From Porphyrobacter sp. HT-58-2 (GTDB taxonomy: Bacteria; Pseudomonadota; Alphaproteobacteria; Sphingomonadales; Sphingomonadaceae), in the NCBI RefSeq assembly GCF_002952215.1, contig NZ_CP022600.1:2914001-2978000 (forward strand): DNA of 64,000 nucleotides, read 5' to 3'. The notes beneath the pieces were generated by a model that was not told the origin of the DNA, did no database searches, and saw only the letters and a list, made by a program, of their open reading frames with translations. The position numbers and the translations under genes are program-made. Below are positions 17,889 to 25,758 of the stretch, in pieces; the stretch's first letter is position 1; each line of letters starts with the position of its first letter.

Positions 17889-18539
17889 ATGGATACAGCC
17901 ATTGCCAATTCACCCCCGTGCTCCGGCCTCAGGATCGGGGACTTCGCGCCCGATTTCGAGGCGCGCAGCACGATCGGTCCGGTGCGCCTTTCAACCTTCC
18001 GCAAGCGCTGGTTGGTGTTGTTTTCGCATCCGGCGGATTTCACCCCGGTCTGCACCACCGAGTTCGTCGCCCTCGCCCGTGAGGCGGCGGCCTTCGAAGC
18101 GCGTGACTGCGCGCTGATGGCGCTGTCGGTGGACAGTCTGTTCTCGCATTTTGCCTGGCTCAGGATGATCCGCGACCGCTTCGGCGTCGAGGTTCGCTTT
18201 CCCATCGTCGAGGACCCCACACTCGTGATCGGCCGCGCCTTCGGCATGGTCTCAGCGCAGGACAGCGACAGCGCCACAGTGCGCACGACTTTCTTTATCG
18301 ACCCCAAGGGCGTCATCCGGGCCATGAACTGCTACCCGGCAAATCTCGGGCGTTCAGTCCCCGAAATGCTTCGCATCCTCGACGGACTTCAGGCCATCGA
18401 CGCGCATGGCGCGCTGGCGCCAGCCAATTGGCATCCCGGCGAGCCGCTGCTCAACCCGCCGATCCATAATCTGGATGAAGTCTTCGATGCCGAGGACGCC
18501 ACCAGCTGGTTCCTGCGCGAACACGAGAGGCAGGATTGA
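17889..18539 (+). CDS. Peroxiredoxin of the sulfur island
   Basis: 216 residues from the ATG at 17889. The peroxidatic cysteine is C55 in HPADFTPVCTTEF, with the usual extended C-terminal region. Its sequence diverges from the other Prx6-like protein (11680-12309). An in-frame ATG at 17844 would add 15 residues with three cysteines (CNPEVKCYECG), but it lies in the divergent promoter and no clear ribosome site supports either start. Its stop overlaps the ArsR gene as TGATG, so the two are co-transcribed. A persulfide or peroxide protective role is likely. Confidence 0.88.
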   Translation: MDTAIANSPPCSGLRIGDFAPDFEARSTIGPVRLSTFRKRWLVLFSHPADFTPVCTTEFVALAREAAAFEARDCALMALSVDSLFSHFAWLRMIRDRFGVEVRFPIVEDPTLVIGRAFGMVSAQDSDSATVRTTFFIDPKGVIRAMNCYPANLGRSVPEMLRILDGLQAIDAHGALAPANWHPGEPLLNPPIHNLDEVFDAEDATSWFLREHERQD

Positions 18540-18886
18540 TGGCCGACGATACACTCATCGAGGCGCTCAAGGCCCTCGCGCACCCGCTGCGCTGGCGCAT
18601 CTTGACGACACTATCGGGGGGCGAACGCAATGTCGGGGAGTTGGAACAGGCGACGGGGATCAGCCAGCCGGGCCTGTCGCAACAGCTCGGCGTGCTGCGC
18701 AAGGCGGGGCTGGTGGACACCCGCAAGGACGCCAAACTGGTGTTCTATTCGCTCGCACAGAAGGAAGTTGCGAGGGTTTCCACCGCGCTGGTTGATCTCG
18801 CACCGGGATCTGCCATGCCCACCAGCGAAGCTCCCATCCAGCGCACGGCCGCTCCCGGGGTCGCCAATTTCGCTCGGCTGACCTGA
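18539..18886 (+). CDS. ArsR-family transcriptional regulator without cysteines
   Basis: 115 residues. A winged helix-turn-helix spans about residues 6-75, with the recognition region QATGISQPGLSQQLGVLRK and the wing DAKLVFYSL. Neighbour genes point to the persulfide-sensing BigR/SqrR group. Those sensors use two cysteines that form a disulfide or tetrasulfide, but this protein has no cysteine at all. It also has a long, proline-rich tail after residue 90. It may sense another signal, or work as a partner of another sensor. Confidence 0.87.
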   Translation: MADDTLIEALKALAHPLRWRILTTLSGGERNVGELEQATGISQPGLSQQLGVLRKAGLVDTRKDAKLVFYSLAQKEVARVSTALVDLAPGSAMPTSEAPIQRTAAPGVANFARLT

Positions 18887-18912
18887 TCAGGATCGCCGAA
18901 AACGCAATGAAA

Positions 18913-18947
18913 GAGGCGCGCGGGGCAAAGGGACCCCCGCGCGCCTC
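18913..18947. terminator. Bidirectional terminator hairpin
   Basis: GAGGCGCGCGGGG pairs with CCCCCGCGCGCCTC in the 100-base gap between the convergent ArsR and TonB receptor genes. On the plus strand it is followed by aattctgtt, and on the minus strand by ttcattgcgttttc, so neither T-run is long. The strong GC stem placed exactly between convergent stops supports the call. Confidence 0.72.
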
Positions 18948-18986
18948 AATTCTGTTCCCTTGTGCGACGCCCGAAGGGCTCGGGAA

Positions 18987-21524
18987 TCAGAACTTGTAAC
19001 CGAGCTCGATGCCGAACCGCTGGAGCCCACCGGGCGAGATGAACGAACCGCCGAACTCGACCGCAGTAATGACCTCGTTGAGGTACTTCTCGTTGAACAG
19101 GTTCTCGGCATAGGCGATCACCGACCAGCGATCACTCTCGAACCCGATACGCATATCGACAATCCCGAAGGCATCGCGCTGCGTCACCGAGTAGTCCGCG
19201 TCGCCCACGAAGGCCGGCAGGGCCAGCGCCGATCCGGGCAGCAGTCCGCTGAAAAGGGTCGGGTTGGGATCGTCCTGCAAGGTGTGGAACCACGTCGGGC
19301 CGGTAATGCGGTAATCGGCACGGGTGACGAAATCGATGGTGTCATTGATCGGCAGATCGATCTGCGTGCCGAGGTTGATGGTGTAATCGGCGGTGTGCGG
19401 CGACTTGTTGCCAACTGTCACCGGGCGCGACGCATTGGCCTTGATTTCGCTTTCGGTCACGTTGGCCGAACCGAACACGGTCCAGCCTTCAAGTATCTTC
19501 GCGGTCAGGTTGAGTTCGGCACCGTAGAGCTCAACCTCGTCAATGTTCGAAACCACGCGGAGCAGGCCGAAGCCGCCGACGAAGAATTCGAAAAACTGCA
19601 TATCCTCGACATTGGTGTAGTAAGTGGCAAGGTCGAAAGTGATCGCGCCATCGACAAGACTACCCTTGATCCCCGCTTCGAAGGCATTTGAGACTTCCTT
19701 GCGGTACTGGTCTTCGATCAACACGTTGGTCCCAATGAACTGGTTGAACGACTGATCGACGATCGCGGCGGAGCCCTGGTTGTTGAACCCACCCGATTTG
19801 AAACCGATACCCCAGTTGCCGTAAAGGTTGATGTCGGGCGTCAACTCATACCGCAGCGACAGCTTGGGCTGGAATTGCCGGAAGGTTTGTGACTGCGGGC
19901 CAAGCGGCTGCACCGCGCCGTTCACGACCTGCTGGCCGGGATTGATCGGGCCACCGGTGAAAGGATCGAATACCGCCGGCACGAGGCTGCGCACGCGCCG
20001 ATCCTCGATGTCATAACGACCGGCAAAACCGACATGGAAGCGGTCGGTCAGATCCGCGTCGATCGAGGCAAAGACAGCGTAGACATCGGTCTTGAAGGCA
20101 TCGTTGTAGAGCTGTGTGGTCGGATTGTCACTGTCCGGCGCATTGTAGAGGCGGCGGATAACGCCGCGCCCAAGGTCTGCACCAAGACTCACGCCTACCT
20201 CACGGTCGATATGGAGGTAATAGGCCCCGACCTGCCAATTGACGTCGCCATCACCGTTAGAAGCAAGACGGATTTCAGCGCTGATGTCGCTCTGGCTGCG
20301 GGTCTGGTACTGCGTACCGTCACAGGTCGTCGGGCTAAAGCCGCCAAAAGTTGACCCCGTAGCCGGATCGAAAATGAACGGAATGGGCGTCTGACCGATA
20401 AAGGTCGGTGCGTTGAGCGGGAAGCCAGTCAGCTGCGCGGTACTGGCAAAGCAGGCATTGGAGGCAGCCACAGAAGCCGGCGTCGCTCCAGGAAAGGTGA
20501 AGCGCGCAAAATCGGCTGAAGTGCCATCGGCAGTCAGCGACTGGTCGACATCGCTGTAAAGCGCCCAGGCGGTCAGCGTCATGCTTTCGAACTGGTGCTC
20601 GATCTTGGCAGAGGCCTCGAAGGTGGTCTGGTCATTGGTGGGGCGGATGTTCGAATAGAAGCCGAACGGGTGCGTATTCACATCCTCGAAAAAGGCCGGA
20701 TCCACGCCCGCGAAGTTGGGCAGATGGAAGCTCGTGTTGTAGTTGATCGAGGCGCCGGTCAGATCGGCGTATCGTGCCTTTAGATCGAGCTCCGTATTGG
20801 GGCCAAGATCAGCTACAAAGCGCGCGTCGACGCCCCAGACCTCCTGATCATCGATAGTCTTCGAGTTGCCGAGAAAGCGGTTGCGGAAGAAGCCGTCGGT
20901 GGTCGAGTAGTTGCCCGAGACGACAAGCCCCGCATTGTCACCGATCGGGGTCGAGATGTAGCCGTTGGCGAGATAGGTATTGTCCCGTGCCGCACGCACC
21001 AGCATCCCGCCCTCAAGCCGATTGCCGGGCTTCAGCGTCTGGAGCACAATCGCCCCTGCCGCCGCGTTGCGACCATAGAGGGCGCCCTGCGGGCCTTTCA
21101 GGATTTCGACCTGCCGCAGCGTCCCCTGGTTCTGGTTAAGCTGCGCCGTGTTGGTCTTGAGGATGCCGTCCACCACCAACGCAACCGAGCTTTCCGCGTC
21201 GCGCGCGCCGTTGATGCCGCGGATGTTGATCTGCGTGTCGCCCGCCTCGGCAGTACCGGTGACGATGGTAACGCCAGGCGTCAGCTGAATGAAATCATCC
21301 GCACGCTGGACACCCGTCTTGGCGAGGGTCTCGGCACCGAACACGGTGACGGCAGCCGGGACATCCTGCAGGCTTTCTGACTGACGGCGAGCAGTGACGA
21401 CGATACCGCCCGGCTGCTCCTCTTCGGCAACCGGATCACTGGGCGCATCCTGCGCCAGGGCGGGGGAAGAAAAAGCAATGGCGCCAAGAGCCGCGCCAGA
21501 GGCAAGAACCAAACGGATATTCAT
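18987..21524 (-). CDS. TonB-dependent outer-membrane receptor
   Basis: 845 residues. A signal peptide ends near ALAQ (residue 25). The plug domain follows, with GGIVVTARRQSESLQDVPAAV and then the GPQGALYGRNAAAGAI segment. A beta-barrel fills the rest and ends in an aromatic residue (GIELGYKF), as expected for outer-membrane assembly. The ligand is not set by sequence. The regulator and catabolic operon on its far side share an identical operator with it, so the ligand is probably the substrate of that operon. Confidence 0.93.
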   Translation of the reverse strand: MNIRLVLASGAALGAIAFSSPALAQDAPSDPVAEEEQPGGIVVTARRQSESLQDVPAAVTVFGAETLAKTGVQRADDFIQLTPGVTIVTGTAEAGDTQINIRGINGARDAESSVALVVDGILKTNTAQLNQNQGTLRQVEILKGPQGALYGRNAAAGAIVLQTLKPGNRLEGGMLVRAARDNTYLANGYISTPIGDNAGLVVSGNYSTTDGFFRNRFLGNSKTIDDQEVWGVDARFVADLGPNTELDLKARYADLTGASINYNTSFHLPNFAGVDPAFFEDVNTHPFGFYSNIRPTNDQTTFEASAKIEHQFESMTLTAWALYSDVDQSLTADGTSADFARFTFPGATPASVAASNACFASTAQLTGFPLNAPTFIGQTPIPFIFDPATGSTFGGFSPTTCDGTQYQTRSQSDISAEIRLASNGDGDVNWQVGAYYLHIDREVGVSLGADLGRGVIRRLYNAPDSDNPTTQLYNDAFKTDVYAVFASIDADLTDRFHVGFAGRYDIEDRRVRSLVPAVFDPFTGGPINPGQQVVNGAVQPLGPQSQTFRQFQPKLSLRYELTPDINLYGNWGIGFKSGGFNNQGSAAIVDQSFNQFIGTNVLIEDQYRKEVSNAFEAGIKGSLVDGAITFDLATYYTNVEDMQFFEFFVGGFGLLRVVSNIDEVELYGAELNLTAKILEGWTVFGSANVTESEIKANASRPVTVGNKSPHTADYTINLGTQIDLPINDTIDFVTRADYRITGPTWFHTLQDDPNPTLFSGLLPGSALALPAFVGDADYSVTQRDAFGIVDMRIGFESDRWSVIAYAENLFNEKYLNEVITAVEFGGSFISPGGLQRFGIELGYKF

Positions 21525-21982
21525 GGAACGGCTCTCCTGAAAGGGATCGAGAGGATACTAAACCGGATAGGATGAGGGCTTCGGCGTCAGCGGCGAAGCG
21601 ATGAAAACCGAGGCAGTCAGTGACAGGCAGTTCGGTGCAGTAGGATTGGAATAAGTGATTTCTGCCCGCGCGCTTGCGCGATGCCACAAGGAGCGACGTC
21701 CACGCAGGCGCATTCCACGCGGTGCGGCCTGCGCCTCCAACTCATCGATCGTGATTGCCTCGGCGGCCTCACTGCGTCGCACGGCAAACTCCCCTGTTGC
21801 CTTTGCAGGCTGCGTTATTGTATACAAATAGCGTCCGTCAAGTGCTTTCCCTAAAAGTGTGAGGATGGCACAACGAGGTGTGTTTTTGGTGCCGCAGGAC
21901 TTCCCGTCAGTGGGTCACTGCCATAGATTGAGAGAGGCATGATGAAACCCCTCCCCCGCTTCACCCCGAAAGCCCGTTGCCG
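21525..21982. other. Intergenic region upstream of TonB receptor and GntR gene
   Basis: 458 bases between divergent genes. It contains a TTGTATACAA operator at 21818-21827 and, beside it on the minus strand, a TTGACG that could serve as a -35 box. About 290 bases then separate the operator from the receptor start. The only open frame there starts inside the operator and matches nothing I know; I treat the stretch as a long leader. No riboswitch pattern was recognised. Confidence 0.55.
21818..21827. promoter_or_regulatory. GntR-type operator TTGTATACAA (receptor side)
   Basis: Perfect 10-base palindrome in the promoter region of the TonB receptor gene. The pattern (T-n-GT-n-AC-n-A) matches the half-site spacing of FCD-subfamily GntR operators such as that of FadR. 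An identical copy lies upstream of the catabolic operon at 22713-22722. Confidence 0.75.
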
Positions 21983-22654
21983 ATGAGCCGCGCTTCGGAA
22001 CAGGCCTATGCCAAGATTCGCGCCCACCTCTTGAGCGGGGCAGTAAAGCCCAGCGAACAGCTCACCGAAGATCAACTGTCCCAGATCACTGGGGTCAGTC
22101 GCACCCCTGTGCGCGAAGCTGTGAGACGGCTGGAGGATGAATTGCTTCTGGTGCGGTCGGACACCAAGCGGTTGTTCGTGGCCGACTGGAGCCGCGACGA
22201 TATCGAAGAAATGTTCGCGCTCAGGCAGATGCTCGAATGTCACGCCGCAGAGCGAGCAGCGCTTCGACTTTCTCGAGAGCAACTCGCCAATCTTGAGGTC
22301 ATCAATCAGGAGTTGAAAGGTGCGACAGATCAACAGCAGCCCGATGTAGCGCGCTTCCTTGATGCCAACCGCGCTTTCCATGAGGTGATCATCGATGCGG
22401 CCCACTCGCCCCGGCTGGGCCAACTATTGGCCAAGCTGGTCGAAGCTCCGGTGGTGCTGCGGACGGCCCGAAACTATTCACCTGAAGATTTGCGGCAGTC
22501 AGCGCGTGATCATGACGAACTGATTGCTGCATTCGAAGCCCGAGATGCCGAATGGGCGCGTGCCGTAATGGGCAGTCACCTGCGCCGCGCATTCCACACC
22601 TTTGCCAAGGCCGTCGGTCCAAACGGACATGAACTGAACGATGGCGGGTCGTAA
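21983..22654 (+). CDS. GntR-family (FCD subfamily) transcriptional regulator
   Basis: 223 residues from the ATG at 21983; a TTG two codons upstream is weaker. The N-terminal winged helix has QLSQITGVSRTPVREAVRRLEDE, where the RTPVREA segment is the GntR recognition hallmark. The C-terminal FCD domain binds a metal and ligand, with the segment ANRAFHEVIIDAAHSPRL and a second histidine in ARDHDELIAAFEARD. It lies between two identical TTGTATACAA sites and most likely represses both the receptor and the operon until the substrate or its product binds. Confidence 0.92.
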   Translation: MSRASEQAYAKIRAHLLSGAVKPSEQLTEDQLSQITGVSRTPVREAVRRLEDELLLVRSDTKRLFVADWSRDDIEEMFALRQMLECHAAERAALRLSREQLANLEVINQELKGATDQQQPDVARFLDANRAFHEVIIDAAHSPRLGQLLAKLVEAPVVLRTARNYSPEDLRQSARDHDELIAAFEARDAEWARAVMGSHLRRAFHTFAKAVGPNGHELNDGGS

Positions 22655-22712
22655 AAACGCGTCACCTCCCAGGTTGTTCCCACCTGACTTGACGCCGGAA
22701 CGATGATTGCAA

Positions 22713-22722
22713 TTGTATACAA
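22713..22722. promoter_or_regulatory. GntR-type operator TTGTATACAA (operon side)
   Basis: Second copy of the palindrome, 50 bases upstream of the HMG-CoA lyase start. It lies close to where a promoter would sit: a TTGACG box is 18 bases upstream, so the operator may occlude the -10 region. This suggests repression. Confidence 0.75.
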
Positions 22723-22772
22723 ACTAGGTAATTGGTGAGCCACGCTCTCGCAGCAGGAACAGGCGATTCACC

Positions 22773-23681
22773 ATGTCCCCCGAAACGATAGAACTCGTCG
22801 AGGTCGGCCCACGCGACGGGCTCCAGAACGAGCCGGACATCATCGCCACCGAGACGAAGCTGGCGCTGATTCACCGGATGATCGAATATGGCGCGCGGCG
22901 GCTGGAGGTGGCGAGCTTCGTCCATCCGCAGCGCGTGCCGCAGATGGCCGACGCCGAAGCCGTGATCGCCGGCCTGCCTGACAATCCCGACTGCACCTAT
23001 GTCGGGCTCGTGCTCAACAAACGCGGCGTGTTGCGTGCGCTGGCGACGCGCGAAGGGGGCAAAAGGGGCGTCGATCAGGTCGGCTGCGTCGTGGTCGCCA
23101 GCGACACATTCGGGCAGAAGAACCAGGGCCAGACCATCGAACAGGGCATCGCCGAAACTCGCGAAATGCTGCGTTTTGCCCGGGAACAAGGGCTGCGCGC
23201 GCAAGTCACCATCTCCGCCGCCTTCGGCTGTCCCTTCGAGGGCGCGGTGAAGCACGACACCGTCCTCGCCATCGCCGAGGAACTCGCCGCCGAAGCCCCT
23301 GAGGAAATCGCGCTCGCTGACACCATCGGCGTCGGCACGCCGTGGGAAGCGGGGGAATTGTTCGGCAAGCTGGGCGAATTGCTCGCAGGGCGGATCCCCA
23401 TGCGCGCCCACTTTCACAACACCCGCGGCACCGGCATTGCCAATGCCTGGGAGGCGTACAAGGCGGGCGTGCGGGTGTTCGACGCCTCATTGGGCGGCCT
23501 CGGCGGCTGTCCCTTTGCCCCGCGGGCGACCGGGAACATTGCGACGGAAGACCTCATTTACATGATGAAGCGTTCCGGGGTGAACAACGGCATCGATCTC
23601 GACGCGGCGATTGCCGCCAACAAGTGGTTTGCAGGCGTGCTGGGGCGGGAACTCCCCTCGGCAGTCGCCCGCGCGGCATAA
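22773..23681 (+). CDS. Hydroxymethylglutaryl-CoA lyase family protein
   Basis: 302 residues, a TIM-barrel of the HMGL-like (isopropylmalate synthase) superfamily. It cleaves HMG-CoA to acetyl-CoA and acetoacetate or a similar branched acyl-CoA. The N-terminal metal and substrate loop is EVGPRDGLQNE. The active-site cysteine loop near residue 250 is GGLGGCPFAPRATGN. First gene of an operon with hydantoinase-like genes, which is not the usual leucine-degradation context, so its substrate may differ from HMG-CoA. Confidence 0.9.
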   Translation: MSPETIELVEVGPRDGLQNEPDIIATETKLALIHRMIEYGARRLEVASFVHPQRVPQMADAEAVIAGLPDNPDCTYVGLVLNKRGVLRALATREGGKRGVDQVGCVVVASDTFGQKNQGQTIEQGIAETREMLRFAREQGLRAQVTISAAFGCPFEGAVKHDTVLAIAEELAAEAPEEIALADTIGVGTPWEAGELFGKLGELLAGRIPMRAHFHNTRGTGIANAWEAYKAGVRVFDASLGGLGGCPFAPRATGNIATEDLIYMMKRSGVNNGIDLDAAIAANKWFAGVLGRELPSAVARAA

Positions 23682-23696
23682 GCAAGAGGAAACGGC

Positions 23697-25754
23697 ATGA
23701 CGTACAGGCTGGGTGTGGATGTGGGCGGGACTTTTACCGACCTGCTGCTGTTCGACGAGGCGAGCGGGGCCTTCTGGCGGCACAAGACCCCCTCGACCCC
23801 GCATGATTCCTCGGAAGGCATCCTCAACGGGGTAAAGGCGATCATGGCGACGGCCGGGATCACAGCCGAGGACATCACCTACTTCCTCCACGGGACGACC
23901 GTGGCGACCAACGCAGTGCTGGAAGGCAAGGGCGCGAAGGTCGGTCTGGTGACGACGCAGGGCTATCGCGACATCATGCAGATCGCGCGCTCCTATGTGC
24001 CCGGCGGGCTGGCAGCGTGGATCGTGTGGCCCAAGCCGCAGCCTTTGGCGCGGCTTGAGCATACCGTCGAAGTGCCGGGGCGCATGGATGCACAAGGCCG
24101 CGAAGTCGCCCCGCTTGATGAAGACGCGGTGCGCGCCGCATTGCGCAAGCTCAAGGGCGAGCGTGTAGAGGCGCTGACCGTCAGCCTGATGAACGCCTAC
24201 CTCAACGGCGCGCACGAAGCCCGCATTGGAGCAATCGCTGCCGAGGAACTGCCCGGCATCCCGGTCTCGCTCTCCCACGAAGTCCTGCCCGAAATGCAGG
24301 AGTATGAGCGCACCCTCTCGACCGTCGCCAATGCCGCGGTGCGGCCGGTGGTGTCGAAATATGTCTCGAACCTTCGCACCAAGCTGGAGGCCGAGGGGCT
24401 CAAGGGCCGCCTCTCGCTGCTGCGTTCCGATGGCGGCCTTATGAGCAGCCAGAAGGCCGAAGAGCACCCCGTCAACATCCTCATGTCCGGCCCCGCCGGC
24501 GGGGTGACGGGCGCGTTGTGGGTGGCGAAGAATGCGGGCTTTGAAAACATCCTGACGCTCGATGTCGGCGGCACCTCGACCGACGTGGCGCTGATCCAGG
24601 GGCTTGAGCCGCGCCGCCAACGCACGACCGAGGTCGGCCATCTGTCGGTCCGCGCCTCGGCATTGGATGTGAAGACCGTGGGCGCAGGCGGTGGCTCTAT
24701 CGCCCACGTGCCGCAACTCACCGGCGCGCTGCGCGTCGGGCCGGAGAGCGCGGGCGCGGTGCCCGGCCCGGTCGCCTACAACAAGGGCGGCACGCTGCCG
24801 ACCGTGACCGACGCCAACGTGGTGCTCGGCTACCTCCCCGAAGACCTCCTCGGCGGCAGCTTCAAGCTCGACCGCGAGGGCGCCAAGGCGGCGGTCCAGA
24901 CCATCGCCGATGCGCTGGGCGTGACGCTGATGGAGGCCGCGCGCGGGATCATCGACATCGTCAACGAGAACATGTTCGGCGCGTTGCGGATGATCTCGGT
25001 GCAGCAAGGCTACGACCCGCGCGAGTTTGCGCTGATGGGCTTCGGCGGGGCGGGTCCGCTGCATGTCAATGCGGTGGCGCGGCTGATGGGCAGCTGGCCG
25101 GCGATCTCGCCCGTCTCGCCCGGCGTGCTCTGCGCCTTGGGCGATGCCACCACCCGGATGCGCACGGAAACCGCGCGCAGCTTCTCGCGCCTCGCCAAGG
25201 ACACCACCATCGCCGATCTCGTCGCGGTGCTGGACGAAATGGCCGCCCAAACCCGCAGCGAATTGCTGGCCGATGGCATCCCCGAAGACCAGATCACATC
25301 CCTGTTCGAAATCGACGTGCGCTATGCCGGGCAGGCCTTCGAGGTGCCGCTGACGATCACGCAGGACATTCTCCAGACAGACGGCATCGAAGGCATCCTC
25401 GCCCGTTTCGACGAGGAGCACCTGCGGCTGTTCACCTTCAACATGGATACTCCGCATGAAATCGTGAACCTGCGCGCCGTGGCGCAGGGGCAGGCCCCTG
25501 CCCTCCCCGCCGCGCAGCTCCCCAAGGGCGATGGCAACCCCGCCGCCGCCAAGATCCGCGACCACGTGATGTGGATCGGCGGCGAGGAGCGGCCTGCCGT
25601 GATCTACGACCGCGCCCGCTTGCGTCAGGGCGACGTCATCGAAGGCCCGGCGATCATCACCGAGATGGATTCGACCACGCTGGTCGAACATGATTGCCGC
25701 GCCACGGTCGACGCAGTCGGCAACATTCTGATTACTCTCAAGGCGGAGGGCTAA
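23697..25754 (+). CDS. Hydantoinase/oxoprolinase family protein, subunit A
   Basis: 685 residues. An actin-like ATPase fold, with an N-terminal phosphate loop RLGVDVGGTFTDLLLFD and a second nucleotide-binding segment LTLDVGGTSTDVAL. The family includes the ATP-dependent N-methylhydantoinase and 5-oxoprolinase A domains and acetone/acetophenone carboxylase beta subunits. It forms a complex with subunit B, whose gene begins 4 bases downstream. Substrate is unknown; hydrolysis of a cyclic amide or carboxylation of a ketone are the known reactions of relatives. Confidence 0.9.
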   Translation: MTYRLGVDVGGTFTDLLLFDEASGAFWRHKTPSTPHDSSEGILNGVKAIMATAGITAEDITYFLHGTTVATNAVLEGKGAKVGLVTTQGYRDIMQIARSYVPGGLAAWIVWPKPQPLARLEHTVEVPGRMDAQGREVAPLDEDAVRAALRKLKGERVEALTVSLMNAYLNGAHEARIGAIAAEELPGIPVSLSHEVLPEMQEYERTLSTVANAAVRPVVSKYVSNLRTKLEAEGLKGRLSLLRSDGGLMSSQKAEEHPVNILMSGPAGGVTGALWVAKNAGFENILTLDVGGTSTDVALIQGLEPRRQRTTEVGHLSVRASALDVKTVGAGGGSIAHVPQLTGALRVGPESAGAVPGPVAYNKGGTLPTVTDANVVLGYLPEDLLGGSFKLDREGAKAAVQTIADALGVTLMEAARGIIDIVNENMFGALRMISVQQGYDPREFALMGFGGAGPLHVNAVARLMGSWPAISPVSPGVLCALGDATTRMRTETARSFSRLAKDTTIADLVAVLDEMAAQTRSELLADGIPEDQITSLFEIDVRYAGQAFEVPLTITQDILQTDGIEGILARFDEEHLRLFTFNMDTPHEIVNLRAVAQGQAPALPAAQLPKGDGNPAAAKIRDHVMWIGGEERPAVIYDRARLRQGDVIEGPAIITEMDSTTLVEHDCRATVDAVGNILITLKAEG

Positions 25755-25758
25755 GACC

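Noticed and set aside
21558..21827. 89-residue minus-strand open frame upstream of the TonB receptor
   Set aside because: It would start inside the TTGTATACAA operator, with no ribosome site or recognisable domain.
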